24,130 bases of DNA. Origin: an uncultured Collinsella sp. GTDB lineage: Bacteria > Actinomycetota > Coriobacteriia > Coriobacteriales > Coriobacteriaceae. The stretch covers positions 1 through 24,130 of the forward strand of contig CATZEP010000012.1 in the NCBI GenBank assembly GCA_958418185.1. The letters are read 5' to 3'. The translations under genes were made by a program, and so were the position numbers. The number at the start of each line of letters is the position of its first letter. Position 1 is the first letter of the stretch. The notes beneath the pieces are model-generated. The model saw only the letters and a program-made list of their open reading frames with translations. It made no database searches and was not told the DNA's origin. Below are positions 1-7,057 of the stretch, in pieces.

Positions 1-318
1 TTGGTGACGGCTCTGCAGCTGCTGGCCGTGCTCAAGCGCACCGGTCGTACGCTCACCGACCTTGCCGGCATCATGAAGAAGTACCCGCAGGTGCTCGTCA
101 ACGTGCATTCGGACAACAAGGCCGGCCTGGACGATTGCCAGCCCATCTGGGACGCCGTCGCTGCCGCCGAGAAGAAGCTCAACGGTCGCGGCCGCGTCTT
201 GGTGCGCCCGAGCGGTACCGAGCCGCTGGTTCGCGTTATGGCTGAGGCCGAGACGTACGAGCTGACCCAGCGCGTTGTCGACGACATCGTCGAGGTTGTC
301 AAGCGCGAACTTCCCTAA
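1..318 (+). CDS. glmM: Phosphoglucosamine mutase, C-terminal fragment (5' end outside window)
   Basis: This is the last 105 residues of an alpha-D-phosphohexomutase that continues upstream of the window. The decisive motif is RPSGTEPLVRVMAEA at about residues 68-82, the phosphate-binding loop of domain 4. The version with PLVRVMAEA is typical of GlmM rather than of phosphoglucomutase or phosphomannomutase. GlmM converts glucosamine-6-phosphate to glucosamine-1-phosphate in the cytoplasm, feeding UDP-GlcNAc and peptidoglycan synthesis. The reading frame ends at TAA 316-318. The real start is not visible; the TTG at position 1 is only the first in-frame codon. A neighbouring nagB (1160-1888) acts on the same glucosamine-6-phosphate pool, which supports the assignment. 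Confidence 0.9.
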   Translation: MVTALQLLAVLKRTGRTLTDLAGIMKKYPQVLVNVHSDNKAGLDDCQPIWDAVAAAEKKLNGRGRVLVRPSGTEPLVRVMAEAETYELTQRVVDDIVEVVKRELP

Positions 319-389
319 TGGTCAATATCGGGTGCCAAGTGGTAAACTGTTAAGGCTATTTTGATTGATTGGTATGTCCGAGGGGGAGC

Positions 390-887
390 ATGTTCACTAA
401 AGTCCTGAGGTCTTTTGGTATGCGTGGTCGAGTCCTTACGCTGGATGCTCCCATCTCGGGCGACGTCATTCCGTTATCCGAGGTCAAAGACCAGACGTTT
501 GCTACCGGCCTTTTGGGCCAGGGCGTGGCGATTCAGCCTACGGGTACACGTGTGATTGCTCCGGCTGACGCTAAGGTCGAGGCGATTTTTCCCACGGGTC
601 ATGCCGTTGCGCTCAACACGGTCGATGGTCTAGACGTGCTCATCCATGTTGGTTTGGACACCGTTCAGCTCGAGGGCAAACATTTTACTGTGTATGCGCA
701 AGTGGGTGACATCGTCCATAAGGGCGATGTACTCATCGAGTTCGATCGCGAAGCGATTGCTGCCGAGGGCTACGATGTGACGGTTCCCATCTTGGTTTGC
801 AATTCCGTTGAGTTCTCGAGCATCAAGGGCTCTGTTGGAGAGCATGTCGAGGAGATGGACCAGCTCATCGTCGCGCGTGAGCGCTAG
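390..887 (+). CDS. crr: PTS glucose-type EIIA protein, single domain (Crr/PtsG-IIA family)
   Basis: A 165-residue protein, close to the usual length of free EIIA-Glc (E. coli Crr is 169). It receives phosphate from HPr and passes it to an EIIB domain of a sugar permease. Visible landmarks are APISGDVIPLSEV near the N-terminus, the QPTGTRVIAPADAKV beta-sandwich segment, GHAVAL with the supporting His71, and LIHVGLDTVQLEG with the phosphorylated His86. The ATG at 390 is preceded closely by AGGGGGAG. A TTG at 369 in the same frame would add seven residues with no family support. No EIIB or EIIC domain is attached or adjacent, so it must serve a permease encoded elsewhere. The gene lies 71 bp after glmM and before nagB, suggesting a link to glucose or amino-sugar uptake. 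It could carry a regulatory role, but that is inference. Confidence 0.9.
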   Translation: MFTKVLRSFGMRGRVLTLDAPISGDVIPLSEVKDQTFATGLLGQGVAIQPTGTRVIAPADAKVEAIFPTGHAVALNTVDGLDVLIHVGLDTVQLEGKHFTVYAQVGDIVHKGDVLIEFDREAIAAEGYDVTVPILVCNSVEFSSIKGSVGEHVEEMDQLIVARER

Positions 888-927
888 TCGCTCCGCTTGG
901 CCTTTGGCCTACAATTCAATCACGTTT

Positions 928-961
928 ACGGAGGGCGCCCTTGAAAGAGGGCGCCCTCCGT
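928..961 (+). terminator. Strong hairpin downstream of crr, probable terminator without a T-tract
   Basis: Positions 928-941 (ACGGAGGGCGCCCT) pair perfectly with 948-961 around a six-base loop. It stands 40 bp after the crr stop codon. No run of T follows on either strand, so this may be a Rho-assisted or RNA-processing hairpin rather than a textbook intrinsic terminator. Confidence 0.5.
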
Positions 962-1159
962 GGCAAGATGGAAAACGTCCGAAGCTAAACAGCTTTGGGT
1001 CGCCGTGGACGGGCAGGGGCCTCGACGCGGTTAGACACGAGACACATACATTACGCGACCTCGCCCTGGTGGCCGCACACGTTGGTTGCGGCCGACGCGG
1101 GCCGCGGGCAAGTGCTTGTAAGGGAAGCCTTGCCTCTCTTCTACGAGAAAGGACGCGTA
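962..1159 (+). promoter_or_regulatory. Long GC-rich leader before nagB with several potential stem-loops
   Basis: About 200 bases without a convincing gene. Visible structures are GGCCGCA 1071-1077 paired with TGCGGCC 1087-1093, and GGCAAG 1107-1112 paired with CTTGCC 1129-1134. The nagB ribosome-binding site (AAAGGA, 1148-1153) lies just downstream of the second stem. It may be a structured 5' UTR. I recognised no known riboswitch, SRP RNA or glmS ribozyme, and I saw no good promoter. Confidence 0.3.
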
Positions 1160-1888
1160 ATGAAAATCATTAAAGCTAAAGACTACGAGGATATGAGCCG
1201 CAAGGCCGCTAATATCATTTCGGCCCAGGTTATCCTCAAGCCCGATTGCGTGTTGGGTCTTGCCACCGGCTCCACCCCGATTGGCGCTTACAAACAGCTC
1301 GCTGCTTGGTACAAGAAGGGCGACGTCGACTTTGCCGAGGTCAGCACCTATAACTTGGACGAGTATCGTGGTCTTTCGCACGATGATCCCCAGAGCTATC
1401 ACTACTTTATGCGCGAGAACTTCTTCGATCACATCAATATCGATCTGAACAACACACACGTGCCCGATGGCTCCAACCCCGATGCAGCTGCTGCCTGCTC
1501 CGAGTACGACAAGATCGTCGCTGCCGCCGGTTACCCGGATCTGCAGCTGCTCGGCATTGGCAACAACGGTCACATCGGCTTTAACGAGCCCGATGACCAC
1601 TTCTCCAAGGGTACGCACTGCGTCGACCTGACCGAGAGCACCATTCAGGCCAACAGCCGCCTGTTCGACAGCATCGATGACGTGCCCCGTCAGGCTTACA
1701 CCATGGGCACCCAGACCATCATGTATGCCCGCATGATCCTGGTTGTCGCCAACGGCGAGGCCAAGGCTCAGGCTGTGCACGATATGTGCTATGGCCCGGT
1801 TACGCCCAAATGCCCGGCTTCGATCCTGCAGCTGCACACCAACTGCGTTGTCGTTGCTGACGAGGCCGCTCTTTCGCTCTGCGAGTAA
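1160..1888 (+). CDS. nagB: Glucosamine-6-phosphate deaminase
   Basis: A 242-residue protein matching the NagB family throughout. It converts glucosamine-6-phosphate to fructose-6-phosphate and ammonia, bringing GlcNAc, glucosamine and sialic-acid carbon into glycolysis. Motifs are LGLATGSTP (sugar-phosphate binding, about 32-40), TYNLDEYRGL with the catalytic Asp67, and GIGNNGHIGFNEP with His138 and Glu143. Position 136 is Asn where E. coli has Asp141; Bacillus-type NagB proteins also carry Asn there. The ATG at 1160 follows AAAGGA with good spacing. An in-frame upstream extension to 995 has no family similarity. The allosteric GlcNAc-6-P site of E. coli NagB belongs to a longer 266-residue form, so this shorter type may be unregulated. 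A strong terminator follows directly. Confidence 0.95.
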   Translation: MKIIKAKDYEDMSRKAANIISAQVILKPDCVLGLATGSTPIGAYKQLAAWYKKGDVDFAEVSTYNLDEYRGLSHDDPQSYHYFMRENFFDHINIDLNNTHVPDGSNPDAAAACSEYDKIVAAAGYPDLQLLGIGNNGHIGFNEPDDHFSKGTHCVDLTESTIQANSRLFDSIDDVPRQAYTMGTQTIMYARMILVVANGEAKAQAVHDMCYGPVTPKCPASILQLHTNCVVVADEAALSLCE

Positions 1889-1917
1889 CGCGATCAAGCG
1901 ATCTTACATAGTTTCTC

Positions 1918-1947
1918 AAAAGGCCCTCGCTTTGCGGGGGCCTTTTT
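1918..1947 (+). terminator. Intrinsic terminator after nagB
   Basis: AGGCCCTCGC (1921-1930) pairs with GCGGGGGCCT (1934-1943) around a three-base loop. The stem is followed by TTTTT and preceded by AAAA. It closes the glmM-crr-nagB region. Confidence 0.9.
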
Positions 1948-2338
1948 AGTGGACATACGCCGTGGCGTATACATGACGGAAACCTTGCCGCGTGCTTGAC
2001 TGGAGGGTTTTAAATTTTTGTGATTCATTCTATAGCAGATTCTATGCACATTTGCCACCATAGAGGCGCAGGCGGTAGCGAGGAGTAGGCGAGTTGCGCA
2101 ACTCAAATAAAAATAGCCGACTGCGCTACACTACAAATGGGATGGGACATGCTGGCAAGCGCATTGACCTGCGCAAAGACCTATTGGTCGGGGGATAAGT
2201 TACCATCGGGCCTCGCTGTACAAAAACTTGCCAAACACGTACCGGCAGACAATTAAAAACTCTAAGTCGCGCTATTCACGGGGCGGCTCATATGGTCCTG
2301 CAGCTACGGTGTCCATATGGTCGAGTTGAGGAGCAAGC
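1948..2338 (+). promoter_or_regulatory. 391-bp gene-free leader of the SARP-type regulator with palindromes and a direct repeat
   Basis: No coding potential is apparent. Three operator-like elements are visible: a 7+7 inverted repeat ATACGCC-GT-GGCGTAT at 1955-1970, a perfect 14-bp palindrome GAGTTGCGCAACTC at 2091-2104, and a direct repeat CATATGGTC at 2289-2297 and 2314-2322, just before the ribosome-binding site. TTGACT at 1996-2001 could be a -35 element, but no clear -10 is correctly spaced. The AT-rich stretch 2008-2045 contrasts with the surrounding DNA and is the likeliest promoter zone. Confidence 0.4.
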
Positions 2339-5335
2339 ATGGTAAACGATCTGGGCAATACGGACGACCTCGAGTTGATGCCGACGGGCGGCGGCTATAT
2401 GGTGCGGCGCGATCGCTTGATGAACGAGCTCATCGTTAAAGGGCGCAAGGCGGGAATTGTTTTGCTCTACGCGCCCGACGGGTTTGGTAAGACGTCGGTG
2501 TTGCTGCAATACGTGCAGGAGGTTAAATCGGACCCCACGCGAGGGCCGGTTCGGATTATCGAGGCCGACCGCGCGATTGGACGCGAGCTCTTTATGCAGC
2601 TCGAGGTTGTCGCCGATGAGCTTAAGGACAAACCCCATTCGCTCGTTGCGATCGACAACGTGCCCAATCTCGAGCAGCGCGAAACCGAGGACCTCATCGA
2701 TCGAATCCGCAGCTTACGTGCTACGGGGACGGGGGTCTTTATTGCCTGCCGCCCCTCCAACCGATTGCTTATCCACGGGCTGGGCGATTCTGTAAAAGTC
2801 AATGCGCAGATGCTCAAGGTGCACGCCTATGAGTATTCGTCATGGGCCACGGCGTTCTCTATCAGCACATCGCTCGATTTTTATCGGCTCACGCAAGGTG
2901 TGCCAGAGCTGGTATCTGCCTTGCAGACGGGGATGTATGGACAGGGCGATGTTGCCGGGTTGCTCGAAAACGAAATCGTCAACGTGTACGGTGCGGCGCT
3001 GGCCGATCTCGCATCGCTCGAGAACAACCTGTTGTTTACCGTTGCCTGCTTGATGGTATTGATGGGCGAGGGCCGCATTGCGGAGCTAGAGGCGTGCGGT
3101 GTGAGGCTTTCGATGGTCGACCAGTCCATCTTTGTGCGCGATTATCCGATTTTTGGCGTGGATCCGTCTGATCGCACCTTTAGGTGTTTGGGCGCTAAGG
3201 ACAACGCGCGCCTGAGGCTGCGAAAGCTTGTTGCCGAGATCCGTCCCGAACTTGTATCGCGGGCTGCTCGCATTTTGATCAAGGCGGGCCGATGCGATTT
3301 GGCCATGGACCTGGCCGACGCGTTCTTGGACCGCCATGTGGTATTGGAACTTGCCGGGCAGTATGGGGCCGATCTTGCCCTGACCGGGCACGGAGGGGAC
3401 ATTTGCCGTGCGGCGTCGGCGATGATCAATGCGGAAAAGCAGGAGCAAGAGCCGGCACCCGCCGAGGCACTCGGCGTGTATCTGGCGGCTGTCAGCGTGT
3501 GCAATACAAAGCTAGCAAGGTATATGGCGTCCGTTATCGAACGTGTGGGTGACCAGGCGGCCCGCGAGGTCGACCCCGCTACCTGGAAAATAGCCCAGGC
3601 GCTTACTATCGCCTTTTACGGCGACAATGACCTGGGGCTTCCCGCCAACCCTGTTGTGCAAGAACAGACATCCTGCGAGGTGCTCGACATGCTGTCCGCG
3701 CATATCGAGGTCAAGCGCCACCTAACCGAGCGAGCGGAAGACGGCAATGTTCTCGCGAAGCTCAAGGCGTGCAAAGCTTATGATTGCGAGCTCGACATCG
3801 CGGGGATTCTCATACAGGCCGACCATATGCTGGTGGAGCTGTTCGACGGCTCGTTTGCTAAACCCGACGAGCGCGATGACAAGATGGCGCAGATACTCGA
3901 GGCGCTCGATATCCGCGGGCTTAAGGCACCATCCATTTGGCTGCGTATGGTGCTCGCGGCGCGGCGCCTGCTCGCGGGCTTGCCCGTGACCGACGATGTG
4001 GCGTTTGGCGAGCTCGACCGCTTTGCGGTGCGTGTTCGTGACAATCAAATTCAGCTGTTTGGGTTATTGCTGGAGGGTTGGCAATCGCTGGCGGAGGGGC
4101 GGCCGGTCAACGCGAAGTTCCGTGCGGTTCAGGTGCTCAAGCTCGCCGACGAATCGATTGCGTACATGCGCGAAAACGCGTTGCTGCTTGAGCGCGTGGC
4201 GTACCTGCGCAATACGTCGCTGGTATCGGTTCGCGAAGAGGCAGAACTGCTCGATATTAGCAAGACACAGGTCGGCGGCTCAGAAGCCTGGATCGTGGCA
4301 CTGCATTTGGCCGCTGCGGGCCGCGATAGCGATCTTGCCGCTTGGATGTCTATGAATCGCTCGGGGATTTTAGACCCATCGTATCGGCTGTTCGCACGTC
4401 TTGCGATGCATTGTCTGGGCGAGCCTGCCGTCAGGATTCGCAAGAAGCTTCCGGTGCGTGAACTGTCGCGGTATTCACTACGCGATGATTTTGAGGGCGA
4501 AAGCGAGCACCTGTTCCAGGCGGGCGAGGTTGAGGCTGTCGATACGATCGGCCATATTGAGATGCGCATGTTTGGCACATTTCGCGCCGAGCGCGACGGC
4601 TTTCCCATCACGGATAAGATGTGGCGTCGCAAAAAGGCGGCAACACTTGCCGAGCGGCTCGCGTTGGGCATGGATGCCATGGTCGACCGCGAGACAATCG
4701 CCATGGAGTTGTGGCCCCATGCCGAGTTTAGCGCGGCGCGCAACAATCTGTATTCGACGGTATCGCGCTTGCGCTCGGCTTTGGGTCCAACGCCGGATGG
4801 CAAGTCGTGCGTGCTCATCCAAAACGAGTGCATAGGGCTCAACGGCGACTACGTTAAGACCGATGTAAGGCTCTTTGACCAGCTGAGCCGCGAGATCCTG
4901 GGAAACCGTATGGGCGCGAGAGGCCCTCACCTGGTTGAGCTTTGTCTTAAGGTTGAGCAGCTCTACGCGGGGCCGCTGTATGTTCCCACCGGTTGCAATC
5001 CCACGTTTTTTACGCGCATGCGCCACATTATGCAATCCAAGTACATCGACTGCATGATTAGGGGAGCGAATGCCGCTCTCGAGGAAAATGACCTGCAATC
5101 GGCAATTTGGCTCGTTGAATCGGGGCTTCGCCAAGAGACTGCGCGCGAGGACATGGTTCGCTGTGCCATGCGCGTTTACGGTGCGGCGGGACGACGCCGC
5201 GATGTTGTCGAGCTATACAGCGGTCACATGCACCACCTGCGAGAGCAGGTTCAAGGCGTGCCCGAGCCCGAGACAAGGCGCCTGTATGAGCGCCTGGTCG
5301 AAGGCAGGCTCAAGCGCGTGCTTGTCGAGCGATAA
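2339..5335 (+). CDS. STAND-type ATPase transcriptional regulator with C-terminal SARP winged helix and BTAD
   Basis: A 998-residue cytoplasmic regulator. The N-terminal ATPase resembles the MalT/LuxR-type STAND module: Walker A variant YAPDGFGKTS at 44-53 and Walker B-like LVAIDN at 102-107. A long, probably helical-repeat sensor region follows (about 200-720). From residue 740 (IEMRMFGTF) comes an OmpR/PhoB-like winged helix of the SARP class, with the NLYSTVSRLRSALG recognition region around 801-814. The bacterial transcriptional activation domain fills about 845-990. MalT-type proteins usually end in a LuxR helix-turn-helix; here a SARP domain replaces it. The ATG at 2339 follows GAGGAG. 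The gene stands alone with its own leader and is convergent with yhbY, so its targets cannot be read from context. The inducer is unknown. Domain call firm, biological role open. Confidence 0.85.
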   Translation: MVNDLGNTDDLELMPTGGGYMVRRDRLMNELIVKGRKAGIVLLYAPDGFGKTSVLLQYVQEVKSDPTRGPVRIIEADRAIGRELFMQLEVVADELKDKPHSLVAIDNVPNLEQRETEDLIDRIRSLRATGTGVFIACRPSNRLLIHGLGDSVKVNAQMLKVHAYEYSSWATAFSISTSLDFYRLTQGVPELVSALQTGMYGQGDVAGLLENEIVNVYGAALADLASLENNLLFTVACLMVLMGEGRIAELEACGVRLSMVDQSIFVRDYPIFGVDPSDRTFRCLGAKDNARLRLRKLVAEIRPELVSRAARILIKAGRCDLAMDLADAFLDRHVVLELAGQYGADLALTGHGGDICRAASAMINAEKQEQEPAPAEALGVYLAAVSVCNTKLARYMASVIERVGDQAAREVDPATWKIAQALTIAFYGDNDLGLPANPVVQEQTSCEVLDMLSAHIEVKRHLTERAEDGNVLAKLKACKAYDCELDIAGILIQADHMLVELFDGSFAKPDERDDKMAQILEALDIRGLKAPSIWLRMVLAARRLLAGLPVTDDVAFGELDRFAVRVRDNQIQLFGLLLEGWQSLAEGRPVNAKFRAVQVLKLADESIAYMRENALLLERVAYLRNTSLVSVREEAELLDISKTQVGGSEAWIVALHLAAAGRDSDLAAWMSMNRSGILDPSYRLFARLAMHCLGEPAVRIRKKLPVRELSRYSLRDDFEGESEHLFQAGEVEAVDTIGHIEMRMFGTFRAERDGFPITDKMWRRKKAATLAERLALGMDAMVDRETIAMELWPHAEFSAARNNLYSTVSRLRSALGPTPDGKSCVLIQNECIGLNGDYVKTDVRLFDQLSREILGNRMGARGPHLVELCLKVEQLYAGPLYVPTGCNPTFFTRMRHIMQSKYIDCMIRGANAALEENDLQSAIWLVESGLRQETAREDMVRCAMRVYGAAGRRRDVVELYSGHMHHLREQVQGVPEPETRRLYERLVEGRLKRVLVER

Positions 5336-5366
5336 AAAACGGGCGCCCGAATCACTCGGACGCCCG
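5334..5366 (-). terminator. Intrinsic terminator of yhbY, overlapping the regulator's stop codon
   Basis: CGGGCGCCCGA (5340-5350) and TCGGACGCCCG (5356-5366) form an 11-bp stem with one mismatch and a five-base loop. On the minus strand the stem is followed by TTTTTT, which is the complement of the A-run that includes the last bases of the regulator's TAA. The plus strand has no T-tract after the stem, so it works best for yhbY. Confidence 0.85.
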
Positions 5367-5393
5367 CAGGCTACTCGGTATGGCCAGTCGGTT

Positions 5394-5693
5394 TTAGACG
5401 AGCTTGATCTTCTCGATATCCTTGCGCGAGGACTCGCGATACAGCGAGAACTTGCGGCCGATAACCTGAACGACGTCGGCGTGGCAGCGCTCGGCGAGCT
5501 CCTCGGCGGCCTCGCGGGCAGAAAGGCTGGAGCCGTCCAGCACGGAGCACTTAACGAGCTCGTGCTTCTCCAGGTAGGCGACCGTCTGCTCGACGGTGCC
5601 CTCGTTGACATCGGACTTACCGATGATGATGGCGGGGTTGAGGTGATGGGCCATGCTGCGAAGCTGCTTGACCTGGGCTCCTGTCAGTGCCAT
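5394..5693 (-). CDS. yhbY: YhbY-type CRM-domain RNA-binding protein
   Basis: A 99-residue protein, the normal length for bacterial YhbY. The whole chain is one CRM (chloroplast RNA splicing and ribosome maturation) domain. Visible features are LTGAQVKQLRSMAHHLNPAIIIGKSDVNEGTVEQ, where the GKSD loop occupies the place of the family's RNA-binding GxxG motif, and the end VVQVIGRKFSLYRES, matching the IGR-x-x-x-LYR signature. YhbY associates with pre-50S ribosomal subunits and is thought to help ribosome assembly. The ATG at 5693 has only a weak purine-rich upstream sequence (AAAGCGAG). It follows the methyltransferase gene on the same strand by about 160 bp, with its own terminator at 5334-5366. 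Confidence 0.9.
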   Translation of the reverse strand: MALTGAQVKQLRSMAHHLNPAIIIGKSDVNEGTVEQTVAYLEKHELVKCSVLDGSSLSAREAAEELAERCHADVVQVIGRKFSLYRESSRKDIEKIKLV

Positions 5694-5851
5694 GGGTTCT
5701 CGCTTTCTATGTATGGGGCGCCCCGCAATGGGGCCTTAATCTACGTGAGCTGTCCCACGATAGCGCAGGAACGGCACGGTGTGGGGCATGTTTGCCCAGT
5801 TCGCAAAGAATGCGGATGCCGGGCGGGAAGACGATGCAAGCTTTAGATGGG

Positions 5852-6745
5852 CTACGGGCGGGGTACGGAGACCGGCTCCCAGGCGATAAACGCCCATCGG
5901 ACTTTGCGGATGTGGTCGAGCATGTAGCGTCCCTGCGGTACGCCCTTGGATCCCGGCTCACCGGCATGCGGGTTCTCGATCATGTGGTGGGCGATATAGT
6001 TGCGCAGGCGGTCGATCTTGTCCTCGTTGCCGTGCTCGAGCATGCGAGAAAAGTCTGCCACGCCTGCCTCGAGACTATCGAAGGTGTCGCGGCGGGGTGA
6101 TTCAAAATACGTGACCTGTGGCAGTGCACCCATCTGAATAAGGATGTTAAAGGCGTACACAAAACCATTGCTGCAGGTAACCGAGGCGCCGATGGCATTC
6201 ATCAAGTGCAGGTCATAACGCGGGCTCGAGTTGGCGACCATCGTAACGGCACAACGCCGACGAGCCGTTCGATCAAGCTTGGCAAGTGCGCCTTTTAGGT
6301 TGGTCGTGGTGACAGAGCGACTGGCAAAGGCAACATCCACCGCTTTTGCGACCGGTCCAACCAAATCCCAATCATCATCCCAAGCAAGCTCAAGCGGTGT
6401 AATGCAATCCTCGAGCCCATAGTACTCAATGCCAGCATCAAGCGTGCCTAACATAGCAGGAGAAAAGTCAGCAGCAATCACAGGATGTCCAGCCTGAGCA
6501 AGCGGAATAGCAATCGACCCAGCCCCACACCCCATATCGAGCACCGACTCACCAGGCTCAAGCGCCAACAGCTTTATAAAATCCCGAGCATACGGGGCAG
6601 TCTCCAGTGGACGAAAATGCCGAGCCCGCTTATCCCACTCAAAAGAATCATCAGCCCGATGCCGAGCGGCCTGCAGACGCATCCATTCGCCATTCCAATC
6701 AGCAGAGAGAAGCTCAGCGCGAGAACCCCCATCAACACGGGGCAA
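5852..6745 (-). CDS. Class I SAM-dependent methyltransferase, substrate unknown
   Basis: A protein of up to 297 residues with a Rossmann-type methyltransferase core. Motif I is VLDMGCGAGSIAIPLAQAG at 68-86, followed by the acidic end of beta-2 in PVIAADFSPAMLG. The sequence before the core, DWNGEWMRLQAARHRADDSFEWDKRA, looks like real protein, which argues for a start upstream of the ATG at 6682. The only in-frame start then available is TTG 6745, directly after a GAGGT and an in-frame stop. The start is therefore uncertain. The enzyme probably methylates a small molecule or a cofactor precursor, but nothing visible fixes the substrate. It lies between yhbY and the UPF0210 gene, with a terminator hairpin only 14 bp ahead of the TTG. 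Confidence 0.75.
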   Translation of the reverse strand: MPRVDGGSRAELLSADWNGEWMRLQAARHRADDSFEWDKRARHFRPLETAPYARDFIKLLALEPGESVLDMGCGAGSIAIPLAQAGHPVIAADFSPAMLGTLDAGIEYYGLEDCITPLELAWDDDWDLVGPVAKAVDVAFASRSVTTTNLKGALAKLDRTARRRCAVTMVANSSPRYDLHLMNAIGASVTCSNGFVYAFNILIQMGALPQVTYFESPRRDTFDSLEAGVADFSRMLEHGNEDKIDRLRNYIAHHMIENPHAGEPGSKGVPQGRYMLDHIRKVRWAFIAWEPVSVPRP

Positions 6746-6758
6746 ACCTCATAGCAAC

Positions 6759-6790
6759 AAAAAAGCGGCCCCTCCCAAAAGAAGAGCCGC
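6759..6790 (-). terminator. Intrinsic terminator on the minus strand, just ahead of the methyltransferase start
   Basis: Read on the minus strand, GCGGCTCTTC (6790-6781) pairs with GGAGGGGCCGC (about 6775-6765) using G-U pairs, then TTTTTT (6764-6759). It would stop transcription from the UPF0210 gene. A possible minus-strand promoter (TTGGAA, 17 bp, TATGCT at 6800-6795) reads into it, so it may alternatively act as an attenuator for the methyltransferase. Confidence 0.7.
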
Positions 6791-6906
6791 AACCAGCATA
6801 TATCAGAAAAAGAACCGTTCCAATGCCAAACCGCCGCACCAGCCAAGTGGTGCAGGAGCGAAGCGACTGCAATCGGGATAGAATCCAACCGAGGTCCCGT
6901 TGTGCG

Positions 6907-7040
6907 GGAGCCCCGGGGAGGGCAAATATATAAGGTCGATCGCGAGTTCCGCACGAGCCGGAGAGCACTTAATGTGCTCTCCGTGCGAATCAGGACTGTC
7001 CGAGCAGGCGACCTTATATATTTGCCCTCCCCGGGGCTCC
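6907..7040. repeat. 134-bp palindromic element: 32-bp perfect inverted repeats around a nested hairpin
   Basis: Positions 6907-6938 and 7009-7040 are exact reverse complements (32 of 32), starting GGAGCCCCGGGGAGGGC and continuing into the AT-rich AAATATATAAGG. The 70-bp core has its own hairpin: GGAGAGCAC and GTGCTCTCC around TTAAT (about 6960-6982), flanked by CGCAC/GTGCG. It begins 17 bp after the UPF0210 stop codon. The architecture fits a non-autonomous mobile element (MITE-like) or a very stable RNA 3' end. I saw no target-site duplication, so its nature is open. The rest of 6746-6906 shows only the terminator and possible promoter described separately. Confidence 0.7.
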
Positions 7041-7057
7041 TCGCCAGTCCTCCTCAG

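Noticed and set aside
1031..1897. Minus-strand open frame of 288 codons opposite nagB
   Set aside because: Shadow of a gene with complete NagB motifs.
5694..5851. Gene or terminator between yhbY and the methyltransferase
   Set aside because: Only a short GGGGCGCCCC palindrome (5721-5730) and a five-bp stem are visible; no T-tract and no supported frame.
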